From: Mangrovibacillus cuniculi
Lineage (GTDB): Bacteria; Bacillota; Bacilli; Bacillales; R1DC41
Direction of reading: 5' to 3'
Assembly (NCBI RefSeq): GCF_015482585.1
Contig: NZ_CP049742.1
Coordinates: 1,012,501 to 1,076,500, forward strand
DNA: 64,000 bases
In this document: in pieces, positions 38,251-46,688 of the stretch
Layout of the letters: every line of letters begins with the position of its first letter
How positions within the stretch are numbered: the first letter of the stretch is position 1
The notes under the pieces: generated by a model
Told to the model about the DNA's origin: nothing
Databases searched by the model: none
The model's input: the letters and a program-made list of their open reading frames with translations, nothing else
Position numbers and translations under genes: made by a program

Positions 38251-38640
38251 GTTGCCCACGTGACGTGGGTACTCGTCGTTAGCCACGTGATGTGGCTAGC
38301 TCTTAGACGAGTCTCCTTACCATAACTCAAAAATTCGCAACAACTTGGCGTTGGTCGCGTGACGCGACCACTTGGCGTTAGCGACGTGAAGTCGCTTGAA
38401 ATTAGCGAAGTATCCGTGATGTGGCCGGTACTTAGCGAAGTATCCTTATTATTGTTTCAAAAATAGTGACGTGGGTACTCGTCGTTGGTCGCGTGATGCG
38501 ACCACTTGGCGTTAGCGACGTGAAGTCGCTGGAACCTAGCGAAGTATCTGTTATGTGGCTAGCTCTTAGACGAGTCTCCTTACCATAACTCAAAATTTCG
38601 CAACAACTTGGCGTTAGCGAAGTCTCGCTTCTATAATAAA
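38251..38640 (+). repeat. Cluster of nested and tandem structured repeats (copy E and relatives)
   Basis: Copy E (38251-38318): CCCAC/GTGGG hairpin, outer ACTCGTC (38271-38277)/GACGAGT (38306-38312), inner AGCCAC/GTGGCT. Next are hairpins GGTCGC/GCGACC (38353-38369) and AGCGAC/GTCGCT (38380-38396). A second full unit has ACTCGTC (38477-38483) pairing with GACGAGT (38569-38575) and encloses GGTCGC/GCGACC and a nested unit with AGCGAC/GTCGCT (38514-38530). Segment 38306-38352 recurs at 38569-38615 (offset 263). All inner loops are GTGAN. Confidence 0.8.
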
Positions 38641-38793
38641 CTTAAATGGACAAGTAGTCTCTGCTTTAAATTCTTAAACTCTCCTCTCGCATCAAAACTC
38701 CATCCCAAAAGAGAATATAAACAATAAACTTCGCAATATAGTAAACATGTAAAAAATATTTCCAAATGTATCCGTTTACACTTTTTATTTCGG

Positions 38794-38822
38794 TTGTGCA
38801 TTCACTCAATAAAGATTATAAT
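38794..38822 (+). promoter_or_regulatory. Sigma-A promoter of hom-thrC-thrB
   Basis: TTGTGC (38794-38799), 17 bases, consensus TATAAT (38817-38822). The leader is about 45 bases, too short for a riboswitch or T-box. Confidence 0.75.
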
Positions 38823-38874
38823 GTCCATTATAAACAAACAAATGTACATTATAAAAATACACAGGAGTGATGAC

Positions 38875-40175
38875 ATGAACCTAGAAAATAAAGAAATCAA
38901 AATCGGATTGTTAGGATTAGGGACTGTAGGTACTGGTGTTGTCACCCTGATTGATCGCCAACAAGAACAATTTCACCACTTGATAGGATGTCCAGTAAAG
39001 ATTACGAAAATATTAGTACAGGACTTAGAAAAAGAGAGAAATATAGAGTTTGAGCATAAAACATTAACATTAGATCCTTATGATATCGTTAATGATTCAG
39101 AGATAGATATAGTGATAGAGGTAATGGGGGAATGGATTATACCTATCAAATAATAGAGAAGGCGTTGCGAAATGGAAAGCATGTCGTAACGGCAAATAAA
39201 GACTTGATGGCAGAAAGAGGACCCGAATTATTACAACTTGCAGTAGATCACCATTGTGATTTGTTTTATGAAGCAAGTGTGGCAGGTGGAATACCTATCC
39301 TCCGCAGTGTTGTTGAAGGATTAGCATCAGATCGAATTCAAAAAATGATGGGAATAGTAAATGGTACAACTAATTACATGCTGACAAAAATGACAACACA
39401 AGGAAGAACATACGAAGAGGCATTAGTAGAAGCACAACATTTAGGCTTTGCAGAAGCAGATCCAACATCAGATGTAGAGGGGTTAGACGCAGCTAGAAAA
39501 ATGGCGATTCTCTCCACATTAGGATTTTCTATGCAGATTGCTCTTCAAAACGTGCAAGTCAAAGGAATCTCTTCCATTTCTAAAGAAGACATACAATACG
39601 CAGACCAATTAGGATATGTAATGAAACTTATTGGGCATGCAGTGCGATTGGATGACGAAGTTTCTATCTCAGTAGAACCGACTATGCTACCTAAACAACA
39701 TCCACTTGCTAATGTACACAACGAGTATAATGCCGTATATGTGTATGGAGAAGCTGTTGGTGAAACAATGTTTTATGGTCCAGGTGCAGGAAGCTTACCA
39801 ACGGCTACAGCTGTGGTGTCAGATCTAGTTGGTGTCATGAAAAATATGCGCTTAGGTGTAAACGGAAAAAGCGTGGTTCATCCACGTTATAGAAAGCAAA
39901 TAGCGCCTTTATCCAAGCAGTATTGTTCTATGTTTTTACGAGTGTTTGTGAAAGATGAAGTAGGAGTTTTAGCCAAAGTTACAAAGCTTTTTGCTGATCG
40001 AGAAGTAAGTTTTCAACGAATAGGGCAAACAATCCTACCAGAAAAATTATGTGATGTCGTCATTGTCACACACCAAGCCAATAAAGAATCGCTTCAACAA
40101 GTCTTACAAGATTTATCTAATGCCGACTATGTAGATCGTGTAGTCTCGTACTATAGAGTAGAAGGGGGAGAATAA
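38875..40175 (+). pseudogene. hom: Homoserine dehydrogenase, frame interrupted after residue 83
   Basis: ATG 38875 (CAGGAGTG upstream) encodes the NAD(P)-binding start with LGLGTVGTGVV. The frame breaks in the G-run 39126-39130; one more G gives EVMGGMDYTYQ and joins the rest. The repaired protein is 433 residues, exactly as in B. subtilis. The downstream frame is intact: VTANKDLMA, GIVNGTTNYM, EADPTSDVEGLDAARKM and a C-terminal ACT domain. It reduces aspartate semialdehyde to homoserine. It lies two bases before thrC in an intact operon, so a sequence error is likelier than a lost gene. Confidence 0.85.
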
Positions 40176-40176
40176 A

Positions 40177-41229
40177 ATGAAAAGTGGTTTATTAGAAGCT
40201 TACACCTCTTACCTACCACTGACAGATAAAACTCCACACATTTCACTAGGAGAAGGGAGTACCCCTTTAGTTTATCTACCTACCATTTCTAGAAACTTAT
40301 CCATCCAACTCTATGTAAAGTTAGAAGGTGCTAACCCAACAGGATCATTTAAAGATCGAGGTATGGTAATGGCTGTGGCAAAAGCAATGGAAAATGGAAG
40401 TAACAAGATTATCTGTGCGTCTACTGGTAATACTTCCGCTTCCGCTGCTGCTTATGCTGCACATGCAGATTTAGAATGTATCGTGTTGATCCCAAGGGGG
40501 AAAATTGCTAAAGGTAAGTTAGCACAAGCCATGATGTATGGAGCTAAGATTGTTCAGGTCGATGGAAACTTTGACGATGCTCTTCGCATCGTACAAGATT
40601 TAGCTAAAGAGTATCCCATTACTTTAGTGAATTCTGTAAATCCTTACCGAATTGAAGGACAAAAAACAGCTGCGTTTGAAATTATCGACGTCTTAGGAAA
40701 AGCACCTGATTACGTTTCACTTCCTGTAGGTAATGCAGGAAATATAACAGCTTACTGGAAAGGATTTACAGAATATAATAATATCTTTCAGACTGGTTTG
40801 CCAAAACTAGCAGGGTATCAAGCAGAAGGAGCAGCAGCAATTGTTCAAGACAAAGTAATACTGCAACCAGAAACCATTGCAACCGCTATACGTATTGGTA
40901 ACCCTGCTTCGCGTAAACAAGCTATGGTAGCTAGGGATCATTCAAATGGCTGGATTAAGTCAGTCACAGATCATCAAATTATAGAAGCGTACCAACTTCT
41001 CGCTAAGAAGGAAGGTATCTTGGCAGAACCATCCTCGTGTAGCAGTGTAGCAGGTGTCATCCAACAAGTCGAAAATGGTGAAATACCAAAAGGAAGTCAA
41101 GTAGTTGCCATATTAACTGGCAATGGTTTAAAAGACACGGAAGCGGCTATCGACTATTCATTAAGTAAGACCTTTACAGTCGAGGGGACGAAAGAAGCTG
41201 TGAAAGCTTGGTTGGAGGCAAGCACATGA
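40177..41229 (+). CDS. thrC: Threonine synthase
   Basis: 350 residues, a PLP enzyme of fold type II. The Schiff-base lysine is in [10 protein letters not shown] near residue 58; the phosphate-binding loop is VGNAGN near residue 188. Converts O-phosphohomoserine to threonine. ATG 40177 follows AGGGGGAG. Overlaps thrB by four bases (ATGA). Confidence 0.95.
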   Translation: MKSGLLEAYTSYLPLTDKTPHISLGEGSTPLVYLPTISRNLSIQLYVKLEGANPTGSFKDRGMVMAVAKAMENGSNKIICASTGNTSASAAAYAAHADLECIVLIPRGKIAKGKLAQAMMYGAKIVQVDGNFDDALRIVQDLAKEYPITLVNSVNPYRIEGQKTAAFEIIDVLGKAPDYVSLPVGNAGNITAYWKGFTEYNNIFQTGLPKLAGYQAEGAAAIVQDKVILQPETIATAIRIGNPASRKQAMVARDHSNGWIKSVTDHQIIEAYQLLAKKEGILAEPSSCSSVAGVIQQVENGEIPKGSQVVAILTGNGLKDTEAAIDYSLSKTFTVEGTKEAVKAWLEAST

Positions 41230-42116
41230 AAAAGAAACTAACCATTCAAGTGCCTGCAAGCTCTGCAAATTTGGGCCCTGGCTTTGATTCAGTCGGTATA
41301 GCGTTAGGGAAATACCTAACGCTTGAAGTACAAAAATATAGTCGCTGGCATGTTGTTGCGGAATCTCCGCATTTAGCACACTTACCGAACGATGAAGAAC
41401 ATTTTATTGTCCAAACAGCTTTGAAAATTGCAGAAAGATATGAAGTCGAGCTTCCACCATGTAGAATCTCCATACGATCTGACATTCCTTTAGCCAAAGG
41501 GTTAGGAACTAGTTCTTCAGCCTTACTAGCAGGATTGGAATTAGCAAATCAAATGTGCCAATTAAATTTAACATTGGAGGAAAAAATTCAGATTTCAAGT
41601 GAATTAGAAGGTCATCCTGATAATGTGGGACCTGCACTGACGGGTGGACTTTTTATAGGTGCATTTGTTCAAGGAAAGGTGAATTATACAAGATTAGATC
41701 CACCAAACATAGATTTTGTTGTTGCCATTCCACCATTTGAATTATTAACCGATGACTCTAGAAACGCTTTACCATCTCACTTTCCATTTGTAACTAGTAT
41801 TGAAGGAAGTGCGTTAGCGAACGTATTGGTGGCAGCTTTAGCAACAAATAATTTACCAGCTCTTCAATCTGTTTTCTCTAGTGATGTTTTTCATGAACCT
41901 TTTCGACAGTCTTTTATCCCTCATTGGTTAGACTTAAAGCACAGTTTTCTATCTAATGGAGCGCTCGGTGTCGCTTTATCTGGTGGAGGACCAAGTATAC
42001 TTGTCATTACAGAAAAAGGGCAAGGTGAAAGCATAGCAACAACTGTACAAAAATATTTCCCATTATACGAAATTCGTTGTTTGCCCGTTGACATACAAGG
42101 TGTAGTGATAAAGTAA
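41226..42116 (+). CDS. thrB: Homoserine kinase
   Basis: 296 residues from ATG 41226, overlapping the thrC stop; TTGGAGG lies upstream. GHMP kinase family: N-terminal [17 protein letters not shown]-loop [12 protein letters not shown] near residue 90, and C-terminal ALSGGGPS near residue 252. Phosphorylates homoserine for ThrC. Its terminator hairpin contains the ribosome-binding site of the next gene. Confidence 0.95.
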   Translation: MKKKLTIQVPASSANLGPGFDSVGIALGKYLTLEVQKYSRWHVVAESPHLAHLPNDEEHFIVQTALKIAERYEVELPPCRISIRSDIPLAKGLGTSSSALLAGLELANQMCQLNLTLEEKIQISSELEGHPDNVGPALTGGLFIGAFVQGKVNYTRLDPPNIDFVVAIPPFELLTDDSRNALPSHFPFVTSIEGSALANVLVAALATNNLPALQSVFSSDVFHEPFRQSFIPHWLDLKHSFLSNGALGVALSGGGPSILVITEKGQGESIATTVQKYFPLYEIRCLPVDIQGVVIK

Positions 42117-42124
42117 AAAAGAAT

Positions 42125-42174
42125 AAAAACCTCCGTTCTAGCCATTTTATTAATAGTAGGACGGAGGTTTTTTT
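42125..42174 (+). terminator. Terminator of hom-thrCB that contains the next gene's ribosome-binding site
   Basis: A roughly 15-16-bp stem, AAAACCTCCGTTCTA with TAGGACGGAGGTTTT (one G-T pair), followed by T's that run straight into the GTG start at 42175. GGAGG at 42163-42167 in the 3' arm is seven bases from that start. Confidence 0.85.
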
Positions 42175-43098
42175 GTGCAAATTATCGTGAATGCGACAAC
42201 GATAGAAGATGCCAATGAGTGGTTATGGTTTGTTTTTACATATATAAAAGAATTTGATTCATCTGCAACGTTTTACTATAATCCTAAAAAACTTGGAAGC
42301 ATAAGAAGAATTCAATTAGGGAGTTTACGTATAGAAGATAGACTCTATCATGCAGAACTTCAGTATGAGAAATTAGGAACAATCCACTTTATAGAATGGT
42401 TTTCCGAAAAAGGAGAAACGTTAAAATCTTCGCACCCTTTAATACAGTGGATGATGGATAAAACGAGAGTATGGGAGTCGAAAAACAGTGATAATTGGAA
42501 GATACCTATTGGAGATACAACCATCTCTTTGCGAGCAAGATGGGAAAGCTATGCCCAATATCAATCCCTTCCTATAAGCAATGCTTTTAGACAGTTAATA
42601 GAAATTGCTGATGAAATGGACGAAGTAACTCTTGGATTTAATATAAATTTATTATGTAAACCTACTATTCAACATGCTCTAACACTATTTCAAAAAGGGA
42701 AAAAGCAACTTATCGAAAAGGGTGATATAGAGCTTGGAGTGACTCTGCTTATTTCATCCATAGAAATTATTTGTTTGCAAACGGAAAGTAACTTGAAACG
42801 CTGCTCAACATGTGGCCAAATAGAGTATTCAATAGGTGATCGTGTAGTTGATTTTTATAAAACTCATACTAGCTTATCAAAGAAAGAAGCCGAGGAGTGG
42901 TATTCTCAGCGATCTAAGTTTATTCATACGGGTAACTTTATGACAAATGATGTACAAGTGCCAAGATTAGATCCAGAAGATGTAAGCGGATGTGTTAGGA
43001 TACAAGAAGGAAATATAGAAGTTTTTTTACAGGAAACTACTAAAGGTTTTATCAACTTTTTATTTACACTATCAATAGATGAAAAGCGAGATGCTTGA
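42175..43098 (+). CDS. Unrecognised protein with HEPN/Apea-like C-terminus
   Basis: 307 residues from GTG 42175. I do not recognise the family as a whole. N-terminal 130 residues are mixed alpha/beta without a known motif. The C-terminal half is helical, carries C210-S-T-C213 and then RSKFIH at residues 246-251, which matches the R-x4-H pattern of Apea-type HEPN domains (often RNA-cleaving or toxin/defence proteins). No signal peptide or membrane helix. Its start codon follows the thrB terminator directly, so its Shine-Dalgarno site is inside a stable hairpin. Function unknown. Confidence 0.6.
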   Translation: MQIIVNATTIEDANEWLWFVFTYIKEFDSSATFYYNPKKLGSIRRIQLGSLRIEDRLYHAELQYEKLGTIHFIEWFSEKGETLKSSHPLIQWMMDKTRVWESKNSDNWKIPIGDTTISLRARWESYAQYQSLPISNAFRQLIEIADEMDEVTLGFNINLLCKPTIQHALTLFQKGKKQLIEKGDIELGVTLLISSIEIICLQTESNLKRCSTCGQIEYSIGDRVVDFYKTHTSLSKKEAEEWYSQRSKFIHTGNFMTNDVQVPRLDPEDVSGCVRIQEGNIEVFLQETTKGFINFLFTLSIDEKRDA

Positions 43099-43146
43099 GG
43101 ACTAAATGATCCTCAAGCTGTTCTTGTTTAAAAAATGTTTCTTAAA

Positions 43147-43202
43147 GTTAAGACTTTCTTCATAAATTCCTTCAACAATTGTTAAGATTTGGCTTGTATA
43201 AT
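43147..43202 (+). promoter_or_regulatory. Promoter region of the two-component operon
   Basis: TATAAT at 43197-43202 lies 27 bases before the response-regulator start. Direct repeats GTTAAGACTTT (43147) and GTTAAGATTTG (43181) are 34 bases apart, about three helical turns; they could be response-regulator sites. No good -35 is seen, which would suit an activated promoter. Confidence 0.4.
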
Positions 43203-43228
43203 GAGGAATGTAGAGAGGAGAGCGGTAT

Positions 43229-43927
43229 ATGAGCACGTACAACATATTAGTTGTAGATGATGATCAAGATATTAGAGACGGCATTGAGATTTATCTTAAA
43301 AATGAAGGGTTTCAAGTTTCTAAAGCGTCCAATGGAAAGGAAGCACTTCAAATTGTCCAATCAGATTCTATTCAATTAATTATTCTGGATGTGATGATGC
43401 CTGAAATGGACGGAATTGCGGCAACATTTAAAATACGTGAAGACAAGAATATTCCTATCATTATGTTAAGCGCAAAGGTAGAGGATAGCGATAAGATATT
43501 GGGATTATCTGTTGGAGCGGATGATTACATGACTAAACCGTTTCATCCAATGGAGCTAGTAGCAAGGGTTAAATCCCATTTAAGACGTTTTACCCAGCTA
43601 GGATCTTATCAAGTAGCTACGAATGAGTTGAAAAATGGTGATCTTACTTTAGACTCAGAAGCTAAAACATGTATGAAACAAGACCAAGCTGTTCACCTAA
43701 CCCCGATAGAATACAAGATTACCGAGCTGTTAATGAAGAATAAAGGAAGAGTGTTTTCTATTTCAGAAATTTATGAACGTGTATGGGGAGAAAATGCCCT
43801 GAATGCTGAAAACATCGTGGCAGTACATATAAGAAAAATCAGAGAAAAAATCGAATGTGATCCGAAAAATCCTGAATTCATCAAAGTTGTTTGGGGTGTG
43901 GGATATAAGATGGAAAAACGAAGTTAA
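43229..43927 (+). CDS. OmpR/VanR-type response regulator
   Basis: 232 residues. Receiver domain: acidic pocket D10/D11, phosphorylation site D54 in LDVMMPEMDG, and lysine in MTKPFHP near residue 105. C-terminal OmpR winged helix with VHLTPIEYKITELL and VAVHIRKIREKI, closest in style to VanR/WalR-like regulators. AGAGAGGAG precedes ATG 43229. The kinase gene follows after 12 bases. Confidence 0.88.
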   Translation: MSTYNILVVDDDQDIRDGIEIYLKNEGFQVSKASNGKEALQIVQSDSIQLIILDVMMPEMDGIAATFKIREDKNIPIIMLSAKVEDSDKILGLSVGADDYMTKPFHPMELVARVKSHLRRFTQLGSYQVATNELKNGDLTLDSEAKTCMKQDQAVHLTPIEYKITELLMKNKGRVFSISEIYERVWGENALNAENIVAVHIRKIREKIECDPKNPEFIKVVWGVGYKMEKRS

Positions 43928-43939
43928 TAAGGAGGACCT

Positions 43940-46105
43940 ATGAAAAAACTAGTTGCACCTATACTTTTTTCACTATTAATTAGCATAATCACCATTTCCA
44001 CCGTGACACTTTGGGAAAATATTTCACTAGTTTGGAAGAATGACTACAGCGAGAGCGATGTATTTCAAGAAAACGTTAACCATTTTATAGATGAACTAAT
44101 ATCTTCCACTTTAACAATCCCTGACAAAGACTTACTAGTAGAGAACTTTTCACCATCGCAAGAGCAAATTAGGGAGTACCGATATCGCTATGGAGATTTG
44201 AATGCACAATTAGCTAATGTGAAAGAACAATATGAAAACCAGATTGCTATTGCAACAGAGGAAAAGGAAGAAGATACGAAACAGCTGCTAGTCGAGGAAC
44301 GAGATAAGAAGTTAAAAGCTATAAAAGAAAACTTTTCAAGTGATGATGTCGTCATCGAAAAAATGAAAAATGAATTAAGTTTAGAGATAGATAAAATAAC
44401 GAAAGAAAAAGAATATAGAAGGAAAGATTTACTTAATCAATACCCGTACTTCATCTATGAGTTTAAGGAAATTGACACTGGCAGAGTGTTTTCTAATGGA
44501 ACTAAATCTGGAGAGCTCTATTATCAAAAACTATATGGAAGTACCAAAAATACTACCTATCCATTGTTATTGGTAAATCCAAATGATTATTATTGGATGG
44601 AATGGGCTCAAAATGAAAACGATTATTATAATCTAGAGAATACAAGAAAATTTGAAGGCAGTATTTCTATTTCTCATTCCATGATGAAGGATAATTTATT
44701 ACCTTACTATGAAGAATTTAGACAATCAAAAACATATTTTATACTTCTGAGTATTACCTTATTTACCAGTATCATTGCTCTGCTAATATTAGTAAAGAAA
44801 TTTGGAAGACATGAGTTGCTATACCCTATAAAAACGAGTGGAGTTTTCAATAAACTAGATGTTAAATTCTTAATTTTTTGGTTGTTTGCATACTTGTTTT
44901 TCTTTAACGCTTTTTATCCACTTGAATTGCTATGGTTAACACCTAGATCGATAAGTGAAAAAGTACTTTATTCATCATTAGGGCTCTTCTTTGCCTTACC
45001 GATCTTCCGCAATATTGTAGAAGATACGAAGCACAATTTCGATAGAAAAGTGAAAGACACATATGTATATACCCTTTTCTATAGCTTAAGATCATTACCA
45101 TTATGGTCACTAGTAGAAATAAAAGTATTTATTGTACTCTTTGTTTTTACATGCTGGGGCTTTGGAACTGCTTTGTTGTTAGCACAAAGTTATGGGGGCG
45201 AAGCTTTTGTCGTATATCTTTTGTGTATGGCTTTTATCCTGCTACCTACAACTATTTGGGTTCTATATCAATTAGGAGTTCTACGAAAACTAACGAAACA
45301 AACGGGTGTAATTATTCAACAAGGTGTGAAAGATCCAATCCCACTAAAAGGAACCAAACTCATAAAAGAATTAACACGTAACATAAATGAGCTTCAAAAC
45401 GGAATCCAAACTTCTAAAGCCAATGAACAAAAAAGTGAACGACTAAAGACAGAATTAATCTCTAACGTCAGTCATGATTTACGTACGCCGTTAACTGCAA
45501 TCATCACGTATACAGATTTGTTGAAAAAAGGCGAAGGAACGGAAGAAGAGAAAGCGAATTATATTTCTATTTTAGATAGGAAGTCTTTAAGATTAAAGAA
45601 ACTGTTAGATGATTTATTTGAAGTAACGAAGATGTCTAGTGGAAATGTAGAATTACAACGAGAAAGAGTAGATCTTAAGCAATTGATTCAACAGGCTGTT
45701 GCTGAACAAGAACACGCAATAAAAGATGCTAATTTAGAATTACGTGTTTCCTTACCACTAGCGGAAACATTTGCATATGTTGATGGACAGAAGATTTGGA
45801 GATTAGTAGATAATTTGTTAATCAATGCAACAAAATATGCATTAGGCAATACTAGAGTGTATGTAAAAGCAACTGTGGAGCGACAGGAGTTTATTTTAAC
45901 AATGAAGAATGTTTCAAGCCATGAGCTTGGAGAAAATATTGATGAATTAGTTCAACGTTTCAAACGAGGGGACACTTCTAGACACACCGAAGGTTCTGGA
46001 CTAGGGTTAGCGATTGCACAATCTATCGCAGAATTACATGATGGTTCATTGGATGTAACGTTAGATGGTGATTTATTTACAGTAACCGTTCGTTTGCCAT
46101 TGTAG
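43940..46105 (+). CDS. Sensor histidine kinase with large membrane sensor region
   Basis: 721 residues. One N-terminal membrane helix (4-25), an extracytoplasmic region of about 235 residues that includes a charged coiled coil (65-150), then roughly five more membrane helices (about 262-440). HisKA domain with phosphorylated His512 (NVSHDLRTPLTA), N-box DNLLINATKYA, and G-box GSGLGLAIAQS near the end. The catalytic half resembles VanS-type kinases; the sensor half is larger than in VanS. No van resistance genes are adjacent, so the signal is not glycopeptide by any evidence here. Confidence 0.85.
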   Translation: MKKLVAPILFSLLISIITISTVTLWENISLVWKNDYSESDVFQENVNHFIDELISSTLTIPDKDLLVENFSPSQEQIREYRYRYGDLNAQLANVKEQYENQIAIATEEKEEDTKQLLVEERDKKLKAIKENFSSDDVVIEKMKNELSLEIDKITKEKEYRRKDLLNQYPYFIYEFKEIDTGRVFSNGTKSGELYYQKLYGSTKNTTYPLLLVNPNDYYWMEWAQNENDYYNLENTRKFEGSISISHSMMKDNLLPYYEEFRQSKTYFILLSITLFTSIIALLILVKKFGRHELLYPIKTSGVFNKLDVKFLIFWLFAYLFFFNAFYPLELLWLTPRSISEKVLYSSLGLFFALPIFRNIVEDTKHNFDRKVKDTYVYTLFYSLRSLPLWSLVEIKVFIVLFVFTCWGFGTALLLAQSYGGEAFVVYLLCMAFILLPTTIWVLYQLGVLRKLTKQTGVIIQQGVKDPIPLKGTKLIKELTRNINELQNGIQTSKANEQKSERLKTELISNVSHDLRTPLTAIITYTDLLKKGEGTEEEKANYISILDRKSLRLKKLLDDLFEVTKMSSGNVELQRERVDLKQLIQQAVAEQEHAIKDANLELRVSLPLAETFAYVDGQKIWRLVDNLLINATKYALGNTRVYVKATVERQEFILTMKNVSSHELGENIDELVQRFKRGDTSRHTEGSGLGLAIAQSIAELHDGSLDVTLDGDLFTVTVRLPL

Positions 46106-46118
46106 GTAAAAGACAACG

Positions 46119-46162
46119 ACCTCTCCATGTTGTAATCCCTTGTGGTACAATACGGGAGAGGT
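46119..46162 (+). promoter_or_regulatory. Hairpin that covers the ribosome-binding site of the next gene
   Basis: ACCTCTCC (46119-46126) pairs with GGAGAGGT (46155-46162), with an inner TTGTA/TACAA stem (46130-46150). GGAGAGG is the Shine-Dalgarno sequence for ATG 46169. No T-tract follows, so it is less likely a terminator. Confidence 0.5.
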
Positions 46163-46168
46163 GAGTAT

Positions 46169-46558
46169 ATGATACGTACATACTACAAAATTGCGCAATC
46201 CTATGTATTTTTTTTCTTTTTCTGTTTTGTTGTCTTGCAATATTTTCCTACTTTGATGCAGCAAATATTTTCTAATACGTTGTCGACTATAGGACTAATG
46301 CTGTTTCCGGTAGCAATGTTTGGATCTTTCTTTATTGAAAATAAGTTAAAAAATAATGATCCCAATTTTAATGTGTGGCCAAGTTCGAAAATAACGTTCT
46401 TAATCGTAGGAGTATTATTGGCGCTAAGTATTATCCTTCATTATGTAACGGGGAATGCGCCAAGTGATATTCTGTACCCAGGTAAATTGTTTAACTTAGT
46501 TTTATTGTTATATATTGGTGGGGTTGGATACTCCGTATTCTTTAATAAAAAGAAATAA
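46169..46558 (+). CDS. Small membrane protein of unknown function
   Basis: 129 residues from ATG 46169, seven bases after GGAGAGG. Four hydrophobic segments (about 8-30, 35-55, 72-92, 104-124), with a short charged loop (ENKLKNNDPNFN) between the second and third. No recognised motif. Located after the kinase gene, possibly in the same transcript, but its ribosome-binding site can be hidden in a hairpin. Confidence 0.65.
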   Translation: MIRTYYKIAQSYVFFFFFCFVVLQYFPTLMQQIFSNTLSTIGLMLFPVAMFGSFFIENKLKNNDPNFNVWPSSKITFLIVGVLLALSIILHYVTGNAPSDILYPGKLFNLVLLLYIGGVGYSVFFNKKK

Positions 46559-46562
46559 TGCT

Positions 46563-46603
46563 AGCTACCAAGCCCTTTCGTCGAAGGTTTTGGTAGCTTT
46601 TTT
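46563..46603 (+). terminator. Terminator after the small membrane protein gene
   Basis: AGCTACCA (46563-46570) with TGGTAGCT (46591-46598), inner CCTT/AAGG, and TTTTTT. Confidence 0.85.
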
Positions 46604-46688
46604 GTTTTGTTAGGGGGAGACATGCCTGTTTTTCGTTCGTAGTAGCATACATAAGGAATAAGACTTTCTTTAGGAAGAAGGTGTACCA

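Larger units (their letters stand above)
38224..38874. other. 651-base cotE-hom intergenic region
   Basis: No gene. It comprises the cotE terminator, the structured-repeat cluster (38251-38640), about 150 AT-rich bases and the hom promoter. Confidence 0.75.

Noticed and set aside
38251-38640. CRISPR array after cotE
   Set aside because: Repeats are not of constant length, have no unique spacers of even size, are nested, and no cas genes are near.
38823-38874. T-box or other leader riboswitch for hom-thrCB
   Set aside because: The leader is about 45 bases, too short, and no T-box sequence is present.
43229-46105. Vancomycin resistance locus
   Set aside because: Only regulator and kinase resemble VanR/VanS; no vanH, vanA-type ligase, vanX or vanY is present.
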